Assembly (NCBI GenBank): GCA_007120035.1
Contig: SKON01000049.1
Location: 53,145 to 117,144 of the forward strand
Origin: Myxococcales bacterium
GTDB taxonomy: Bacteria; Myxococcota_A; Bradymonadia; Bradymonadales; Bradymonadaceae
Length of the DNA stretch: 64,000 bases
Direction of reading: 5' to 3'
Of the stretch, positions 58,589 through 64,000 are shown piece by piece (position 1 is the stretch's first letter; each line of letters opens with the position of its first letter). The translations under genes and the position numbers were made by a program. The notes beneath the pieces are model-generated. The model was not told the DNA's origin and did no database searches. It saw only the letters and a program-made list of their open reading frames with translations.

Positions 58589-60778
58589 CTATACCTCCTC
58601 GATAGGGAGGGACGCATTGGAGGCCTCCCAGGCGGCGCTGTAGGCTTCGAAGTACTCGTAGCGGGCCGCTGAGCCCCAGTCGGTGTGGCTCTCCACAGTC
58701 CAGATCACGATCGGTGAGGCCGCCAGGGCGACGACGATGCCGAAGAGGACGGTGCGCCCGAAGGTGCCCGTACCGGGGCGGAGGTTCTCGATGGCTTCTC
58801 GGGAGGGCCACAGGCAGATGAGGGTACCGAGGATCAAGATCACGCCGCCGAACCAGAAGAACCAGGTAAAGGGGCTGATAAAGATCTTGAAGGCCGCGTT
58901 CTCGCCGGTGCTGTCGAAGTTGACCAGGGCGACGTAGAGATCCTCCAAGGGGGTGGACCGGATGTCGATCTCGCTGACGGGCATCTCCTGGGTGGTGTGA
59001 TAGACAGCCCGACCGGGGTGAATGGTGAACACCTCGCGACCGCCGCGGGTCACAGGCATGGGAGCGTTGTACATAATACGCTCCCGGTAGTGTCGATCCT
59101 GAAGCCCCTGATAGGTCAGGGTGTAGTCACCGATGGTGATAGACTCGCCCAACGAGAGAGAGACGTCCTTCTCGATCTTCATGGCGTTACCAGCAAAGGC
59201 CAGGAAGGCGAAGACGATCCCGAGGTGGACGATATAGCCGCCGTAGCGGCGTTTTTGTTTCATGCACAGGCGTTGTAAGGACTGGAGCCAGGACTCATCA
59301 TGACCACGGCGACGGGCAGACATGCCCCGATAGAACTCTTGGACGATGGTAGAGCCCACGAAGAAGCACAGGCCCACAGCTGTGATCGCGTAGAGGCCTT
59401 CGACGAGGTCGGGGACGACACCGAGATCGCGGCCCCGACCGAACCAGTAGGCGGCGAGGAAGAGGGGGGTCAGGATGATGGAGGCGCCGATGGGCCCGAC
59501 GAAGTTGTTGCGGAAGTTCTTCCACGATGCTCGTCGCCAGGCGATGATCGTGCCGATCCCCATCATCAGGAGCATCAGGAGTCCCAGCGGGATCATCCAC
59601 TTGTTGAACCACTGGGGTCCCATGGCGATCTCGACGCCGGTGATACCCTCGCGGATCCGGGGCCAGAGGGTCCCGAAGAGGACCACGGCGGTCATACTGA
59701 GGAACATCCAGTTGTTGAAGATGAAGGAGGCTTCCCGGCTGACGGGACTGTCCAGGCGCTGCTCGGCTTTCAACGACGGCCACCGCCAGGCGAAGAGGCC
59801 GAAGCTTGCGACGGTGAAGGTGATCAAGAGGGTCAAGAAGTAGGGGCCGATCTCGCTCTGTGCGAAGGAGTGAACGGACTCGATGAGACCGCTGCGGGTG
59901 ATATAGGTGCCGAAGATGGTCAAGAGGAAGGTGAGGATCATCAGGCCCACGTTCCACCGCTTCAGCATGCCCCTGCGCTCCTGGATCAGCAGTGAGTGGA
60001 TCAGGGCGGTGGCGGTGAGCCAGGGCAAGAGAGAGGCGTTCTCCACGGGGTCCCAGGCCCAGTAGCCACCCCAGCCGAGCTCTTCGTAGGCCCACATGCC
60101 GCCGAGGATGTTGCCGATGGTCAAGAAGAGCCAGGGGATCAAGATCCAGGTCCGGGCGGCTTTCACCCAGGTGTTGCCGAGATTCCCGGAGAGGAGAGCG
60201 GCGATGGCGAAGGCGAAGGGCACGGTCATGGAGGCCATCCCCGTCAAGAGCGCCGGAGGATGGAGGATCATCTTGGGGGTCTGGAGCAGGGGGTTGAGGC
60301 CCTGTCCCTGGGTGGGATCATCGATGAGGCGGTATCCCTCGAAGGGATTGGAACCGAAGACCAGGATGAGCAGAAGCCCGGTGGTCACGGCGAGGCAGAC
60401 GGAGATCACCCAGGGCATGAACTCCTGATAGCTGCGGCGGTTGATGTAGACGCAGATCGCGGTGAAGAGGACGACCTTCCAGATCCAGAAGAGGAGGCTA
60501 CCGGCCTGACCTCCCCAGAAGGCGCCAAGGAGGTAGAAGGTGGGCATCGTCGTGTCCGAGAAGCTGGCCACGTATTTGATGCTGAAGTCGTGATTGAGGA
60601 AGGCGTGGGTGAGGACAGCGCTGGCAACGGTGATCAGGCCGAAGACGGTGTAGGCAGCGAACCGTGCGGCGTGATGGTAGCGTTGCGAACCTGTTCGGGC
60701 GGCGATGGCCCCGAGAGCCACGCCGAGGACGGAGACGTAAAGAGCGAGATAAATCGAGATCGAACCGAGCCAACTCAT
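58589..60778 (-). CDS. ccmF: cytochrome c heme lyase subunit CcmF
   Basis: A 729-residue polytopic membrane protein that ligates heme to apocytochrome c. The WWD heme-handling region is present as GGYWAWDPVENASLLPWL near 233-250, with the family segments FWGGQAGSLLFW near 88-99, NPFEGYRLIDDPTQGQGLNPLLQTPKMILHPP near 144-175 and GTYITRSGLIESVHSFA near 291-307. About fourteen hydrophobic helices and a periplasmic domain near 560-660 fit the family. It lies 19 bases after ccmE. The c-type cytochrome at 24833 is one likely client. Confidence 0.93.
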   Translation of the reverse strand: MSWLGSISIYLALYVSVLGVALGAIAARTGSQRYHHAARFAAYTVFGLITVASAVLTHAFLNHDFSIKYVASFSDTTMPTFYLLGAFWGGQAGSLLFWIWKVVLFTAICVYINRRSYQEFMPWVISVCLAVTTGLLLILVFGSNPFEGYRLIDDPTQGQGLNPLLQTPKMILHPPALLTGMASMTVPFAFAIAALLSGNLGNTWVKAARTWILIPWLFLTIGNILGGMWAYEELGWGGYWAWDPVENASLLPWLTATALIHSLLIQERRGMLKRWNVGLMILTFLLTIFGTYITRSGLIESVHSFAQSEIGPYFLTLLITFTVASFGLFAWRWPSLKAEQRLDSPVSREASFIFNNWMFLSMTAVVLFGTLWPRIREGITGVEIAMGPQWFNKWMIPLGLLMLLMMGIGTIIAWRRASWKNFRNNFVGPIGASIILTPLFLAAYWFGRGRDLGVVPDLVEGLYAITAVGLCFFVGSTIVQEFYRGMSARRRGHDESWLQSLQRLCMKQKRRYGGYIVHLGIVFAFLAFAGNAMKIEKDVSLSLGESITIGDYTLTYQGLQDRHYRERIMYNAPMPVTRGGREVFTIHPGRAVYHTTQEMPVSEIDIRSTPLEDLYVALVNFDSTGENAAFKIFISPFTWFFWFGGVILILGTLICLWPSREAIENLRPGTGTFGRTVLFGIVVALAASPIVIWTVESHTDWGSAARYEYFEAYSAAWEASNASLPIEEV

Positions 60779-60797
60779 AGAGAGAATCCGTGTCTAA

Positions 60798-61352
60798 TCA
60801 GCGTGACGCTTGGGGACCGGAGACGTCGGACTGCTGGGCGTCGGGAGGAGCTCCCTCGTACCTGCTGGGGCACTTGACGAGGACCTCGTCCGCGTAGAGG
60901 ACCAGGGATTCGTCGAAGCGGCCTTGGACGACGACTTCGGAGTCTTCTTGAAAGGTGTCCGGCAGGGCCCGGTGGTAGACCACAGACATGGAGACGCCCT
61001 GCTCGGAGATGCGAAAACGGTTGTCCAGGGAGCCGTGGCTGCCGTCAAAGGAGCCGGGCTCCACGGTGCCTCGAACCCGAATATTCTGCCCTACGAGGGT
61101 GTCGGCCTGCTCCATGGCGTCTGTGACATCGAAGAAGAAGGTCTCTTCGTTGAGGACGTCGACCACCAAGAAGGCGATGGCCACGGCGGCGACGAGAGAA
61201 CCGATGATCAAGCCCCAGCTCGGGCCGTCTCCCCGTTCGGAGTCGTCGACGTGGCCAAAGAGGTCGTCGGCGAGGGGGTCATCGAGGAGCTCGTCGTCGA
61301 GGCTTCCATCCCAACCTTCGGGGGGCAGCTCGTTGTGGTGGTCGTTTGACAT
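60798..61352 (-). CDS. ccmE: cytochrome c maturation heme chaperone CcmE, CxxxY variant
   Basis: A 184-residue protein with an acidic N-terminus, one transmembrane helix (GLIIGSLVAAVAIAFLVVDVL near 47-67) and the OB-fold of CcmE (VGQNIRVRGTVEPGSF near 87-102, FRISEQG, VVQGRF and YADEVLVKCPSRY). The heme-binding residue is Cys161 in CPSRY, in place of the His of the usual HxxxY. This CxxxY type is known from archaea and some deltaproteobacteria (system I*). It is the first gene of the ccm operon. Confidence 0.9.
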   Translation of the reverse strand: MSNDHHNELPPEGWDGSLDDELLDDPLADDLFGHVDDSERGDGPSWGLIIGSLVAAVAIAFLVVDVLNEETFFFDVTDAMEQADTLVGQNIRVRGTVEPGSFDGSHGSLDNRFRISEQGVSMSVVYHRALPDTFQEDSEVVVQGRFDESLVLYADEVLVKCPSRYEGAPPDAQQSDVSGPQASR

Positions 61353-61509
61353 GAGACACTCGGTTCATCGAAACCAGACAGTACGGGGCAGAACGAGCCG
61401 ATACGGGGGACTATTCCCACTGGTTCGGCGCGGGTCTTAGGGTGTATCGTAAGGACCTGAGGAGGGCAAGCCAAGCCCCTGCGGTGAATTGCCGCGGGGA
61501 TCACCAGAG

Positions 61510-62370
61510 CTAGAAGAGAGGGATTGGGCCACGAGAGGGGCGCTCCTCTTCTTGTTGCTGTTGTTGCTGTTGCTGCTGTTGGCGCTGCCGCTGCTGCTGG
61601 GTCTGGCGAGGAGCGGCCCGTCGAACACGACGGGTGGGGCGACGCTCCTGGGCGCGCTGCTCGGCAGGGTCGGAGAACTCCTGGTTGACCCGGAAGATCG
61701 TGGCGTCGTATCCGAGTTCAATCGGGTAGTTGGGGTTGGGGGGAAACATCCACACGGAGTCTTCGGCGGAGGGGTCGTGGACAGGGGTGCGAATGGAGAG
61801 GGTAGCCTTGGTGTCGGGGACGCCGATGAAGGTGACCCGGGCCTGGCCGTGCTCGTCGGTGCGAGCAATCTCTTGACCGTCGAGGAGCACCGGTCGGTCT
61901 TTACAGTGTTTGTCGTCAAGGTACTGATCACAGGAGATTTGGACCCAGGCCATGTATTCGGTCTGGACGGACTGCAATTCAGGGCGGAGGGTGACAGCCA
62001 GGCCCCGGAGGTACCCATCGAGACCTTCGGTGATACGGAGGTGTTCGGTCTTCTCCTGACCACTGACGAGACGATATCCTTCGGGCTCGCGGACTGCGAG
62101 GGTGACCTCGGTCTCGCCGTACTCCCAGAGGATGCCTTCGAAGAGGCCGTCGGCGCCGGTGTAGCCGACGACGTTGCCGTCCAAGACGACGGGGACGCCG
62201 GCGACGGGGTTGTCGGCGGAGTCCTTGGCTTCGACTTCGATGGGAAACTCGAATTGGTGGTAGGCGGGGTTGAAGACCTCTTCCTCGGCGCCGCACCCCA
62301 GGCCGAGGGTTGCGAGCAGGGAGATGCTCAGGAGGGCCGAGAGGGATCGCAGCGAACGAGAAAGGTTCAT
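61510..62370 (-). CDS. lipoprotein with Ig-like domain repeats and polyglutamine tail
   Basis: A 286-residue lipoprotein with lipobox LGLGC (Cys 26). Two carboxypeptidase-regulatory or PEGA-like beta units follow: DSADNPVAGVPVVLDGNVVGYTGADGLFEG near 50-79 and RPVLLDGQEIARTDEHGQARVTF near 158-180. The last 50 residues are Arg/Gln-rich with an unbroken run of about ten glutamines. It lies 21 bases after the stop of the pseudokinase gene in the same direction, so the two are probably co-transcribed. Its role may be cell-surface or peptidoglycan binding, but nothing specific is visible. Confidence 0.75.
   Translation of the reverse strand: MNLSRSLRSLSALLSISLLATLGLGCGAEEEVFNPAYHQFEFPIEVEAKDSADNPVAGVPVVLDGNVVGYTGADGLFEGILWEYGETEVTLAVREPEGYRLVSGQEKTEHLRITEGLDGYLRGLAVTLRPELQSVQTEYMAWVQISCDQYLDDKHCKDRPVLLDGQEIARTDEHGQARVTFIGVPDTKATLSIRTPVHDPSAEDSVWMFPPNPNYPIELGYDATIFRVNQEFSDPAEQRAQERRPTRRVRRAAPRQTQQQRQRQQQQQQQQQQEEERPSRGPIPLF
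61546..61612 (-). repeat. CAA/CAG trinucleotide repeat encoding polyglutamine
   Basis: The lipoprotein gene's 3' end carries mixed CAA and CAG codons, read as TTG and CTG on the plus strand, forming the glutamine run. Such tracts can change length by slippage. Confidence 0.6.
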
Positions 62371-62391
62371 GGGGTTCTCCTCAGGAAGAGG

Positions 62392-64000
62392 TCATTCTTC
62401 AGGTTCTTCATCATTATCGTCAGTGGCGGCGCGAAGTTCAACAACATTCGCCGAAGAGTGAGTGAGGATGAAGTTTTCACTGGTCACCCGGGGGTCCATG
62501 CTGGCGAGCTGGCTGAAGCGTCGGCGGGACTGGCTGAGGCGTCCTTCGGCGAGGTTGTCGTCGATGGACTTACGGATCAACTCGAGTTCTTCTTTGACCG
62601 CCGACTTCTCGTAGACGGCTCGCCAGGCTTCCCAGTCCGACTCGGGAGGGTCCTCTTGGGAACGGATGACGTTGGCGAGGAGGGAGAGGGCCTCGGAGTA
62701 GTAGTCGAAGCGGCGATTGCGGGGGGAGTCGTCGCCCAACTCCACGCGCTCGGCAGCCCGGGTGCGCCAGGCCTCGAGGTCCTCTTCGGAGGCCGAGGTG
62801 GTGGCCGTAGCCGGGGGATTCTCGGCGTAGCTGCGACGGATGGTCAGTCGGGCGTCGGCGGTGACGGGGCCCGGGAGGTCGACTTTGGGGGCCTCTTCTT
62901 CGTCACCTTCGGCTTCGCCGCCATCTTCGGTGTGGCCATCGGTGGCGACAGCCATGGGGTCGGAGTGGTCCAGGACCTCCGGATCGGATCCGGAGGGGAG
63001 GGCGATGACCAAGAGCAAGAGCAAGACGACGAGTCCCCCGGCGCCGCCGATGAGGATCTTCGGGTCGAGCCCCTGGCTGGGTACGCCCAAGAGTTCGGTG
63101 ACGACTTGCTGGCGGTTTTCGGCTTGAGGGTCGAGGGCTTGAACCAGTTTGGCGACGAGCTTCTGATCTTCGATCTTGCCCACGTGGCCCGGTTCGAAGG
63201 GCAGGCCCGTGAGGGCGGCGCCGATGACGGCGGCGAGGCTGTAGACATCCGTGGCGGGGCTGAGGACCCGTTGATCCGGGGGAGCTTTCATCTCCGGGGA
63301 GCCGAAGGCGCCGAGCCCGCCGCGGTCAGCGAGGCGGAGCATGTCGAAGGGCTCCAGGAGGGCGTGGCCGTCTTCGGTGATCCACACGCTGTCAGTGGTC
63401 AGGTTGGCGTAGGCGAGCTGGTGGTTGTGGATCAAGGCCAGGACATCGGCGACGGCCCGCATCCAGGGGATCACCACGTCGGCCGGCTGGGGTCCGTGCT
63501 CTTCGATGACCTGGGTGAGGGTTGATCCTCGGGGGCCCTGGAGCTCCACCCACATGCCTGAAGCGGTGACGAACATGCCGTTCATCGTCAGGAGGTTGGG
63601 GTGTTGGATCTCGTTGAGTTGGGCGATCCGCTGGCGGAGGGGAGTGCTCATAGAGTGGGGGTCGTCCTCCCACACGCGCTTGAGGACCACTGATTTGCCC
63701 AGGTGGTCCTGGGCGTAGATCAGGGTGAATTCACCGGTCTGGATATCGCCGGGGCCGAAGATATAGCTGCGCTTGAGTTCGGCGTCCTGCTCGATCCCGC
63801 CGGCTTCGCCGAGTTGGCCGCTGCCCATCAAGGCGTTGATGTCGACGAATTGGGTGTTGCCGTCGTAGCCAGCGCTCTGTTGCTCCGGGGTGAAGTGGGC
63901 TTCTTGTTGAGCGAAGTCGTTGACGTTGAGGAATTGGGTGTGGCCTTCGTGGCCGGCGTCGTCGCCGCCGATGTAGACTTGATGGCCCGGTTGTTGCGGC
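62392..64000 (-). CDS. Ser/Thr kinase-fold membrane protein (pseudokinase), 5' truncated
   Basis: The frame is open to the window edge, so the N-terminus lies outside; a TTG at 63831 is not the start. Upstream of the kinase fold two similar motifs occur, HTQFLNVND and NTQFVDINA, separated by a Gln-rich segment. The kinase fold keeps the ATP lysine (VVLKRVW) and ATDVYSLAAVIGAAL. HRDLKPxN reads YANLTTDSV and DFG reads EPF, so it is a probable pseudokinase. A transmembrane helix (GGLVVLLLLLVIALPSG) and an extracytoplasmic helical region follow. It is co-directional with the polyglutamine lipoprotein. It may be a scaffold or signalling receptor. Confidence 0.8.
   Translation of the reverse strand, partial: PQQPGHQVYIGGDDAGHEGHTQFLNVNDFAQQEAHFTPEQQSAGYDGNTQFVDINALMGSGQLGEAGGIEQDAELKRSYIFGPGDIQTGEFTLIYAQDHLGKSVVLKRVWEDDPHSMSTPLRQRIAQLNEIQHPNLLTMNGMFVTASGMWVELQGPRGSTLTQVIEEHGPQPADVVIPWMRAVADVLALIHNHQLAYANLTTDSVWITEDGHALLEPFDMLRLADRGGLGAFGSPEMKAPPDQRVLSPATDVYSLAAVIGAALTGLPFEPGHVGKIEDQKLVAKLVQALDPQAENRQQVVTELLGVPSQGLDPKILIGGAGGLVVLLLLLVIALPSGSDPEVLDHSDPMAVATDGHTEDGGEAEGDEEEAPKVDLPGPVTADARLTIRRSYAENPPATATTSASEEDLEAWRTRAAERVELGDDSPRNRRFDYYSEALSLLANVIRSQEDPPESDWEAWRAVYEKSAVKEELELIRKSIDDNLAEGRLSQSRRRFSQLASMDPRVTSENFILTHSSANVVELRAATDDNDEEPEE

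Noticed and set aside
61489..63525. Open reading frame of about 678 codons on the plus strand
   Set aside because: It runs opposite to two genes with clear lipobox and kinase-fold features; its translation is Gly/Val/Asp-rich without motifs.

Overview
The window is high-GC, densely coding DNA (about 65% G+C by eye) from a Gram-negative bacterium that I would place among the Myxococcota or other former Deltaproteobacteria, possibly Bradymonadia-like. The grounds are many lipoproteins with Asp/Glu-rich linkers, a myo-inositol-phosphate synthase, several kinase-fold proteins with one transmembrane segment and PEGA-like tails, FHA domains attached to a Tad pilus machine, and a CxxxY-type CcmE. 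This placement is inference. I found no rRNA, tRNA, CRISPR array, transposase, phage gene or replication origin.

Layout. 1-3.7 kb: a membrane coiled-coil NTPase (5' end outside the window) coupled to an MscS channel. 3.7-7.3 kb (minus): ferritin-like protein, TetR regulator, YceI protein and an acetate kinase fused to a PduL-type phosphotransacylase. 7.6-9.3 kb: inositol-phosphate synthase and a small membrane protein. 9.3-9.7 kb: a non-coding repeat element. 9.7-18.2 kb: a reductive pyrimidine-catabolism operon (preT, preA, dihydropyrimidinase, methylmalonate-semialdehyde dehydrogenase, class III aminotransferase) ending in an FG-GAP lipoprotein. 18.3-21.6 kb: LemA, an M48 protease and a second ferritin-like protein. 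21.6-25.2 kb (minus): a PHP-domain lipoprotein with a His-rich tail and a c-type cytochrome. 25.2-25.9 kb: a non-coding region with a large nested inverted repeat.

25.9-36.1 kb is the most unusual part. A plus-strand pair (acidic coiled-coil membrane protein and exported caspase-like protease) meets, tail to tail, a minus-strand operon of universal stress protein, a 1201-residue pseudokinase / Cas4-like nuclease / Dna2-like helicase fusion, a beta-propeller lipoprotein and a CPBP intramembrane protease. The minus-strand genes overlap or nearly touch.

36.2-45.7 kb: glycosyltransferase, PEGA-tailed pseudokinase, an RlmD/TrmA-like protein lacking its catalytic residues, two SDR-like proteins, a PhnD plus fused PhnC-PhnE transporter with a Fur-like palindrome upstream, and an HD-domain nucleotidase. 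46.0-55.1 kb: a Tad/Flp pilus operon (cpaB, cpaC, FHA-cpaF, tadB, tadC, an FHA membrane protein, a TPR lipoprotein and a Flp-like protein). 55.2-61.4 kb (minus): cytochrome c maturation operon ccmE-ccmF-orf-orf-ccmA-ccmB. 61.5-64 kb (minus): a polyglutamine-tailed lipoprotein and a pseudokinase cut by the window edge.

Two themes recur. Degenerate enzymes are common: three pseudokinases, one dead-looking methyltransferase and two SDR folds without the YxxxK motif. Packing is extreme: all six convergent gene pairs overlap or are separated by at most 5 bases.
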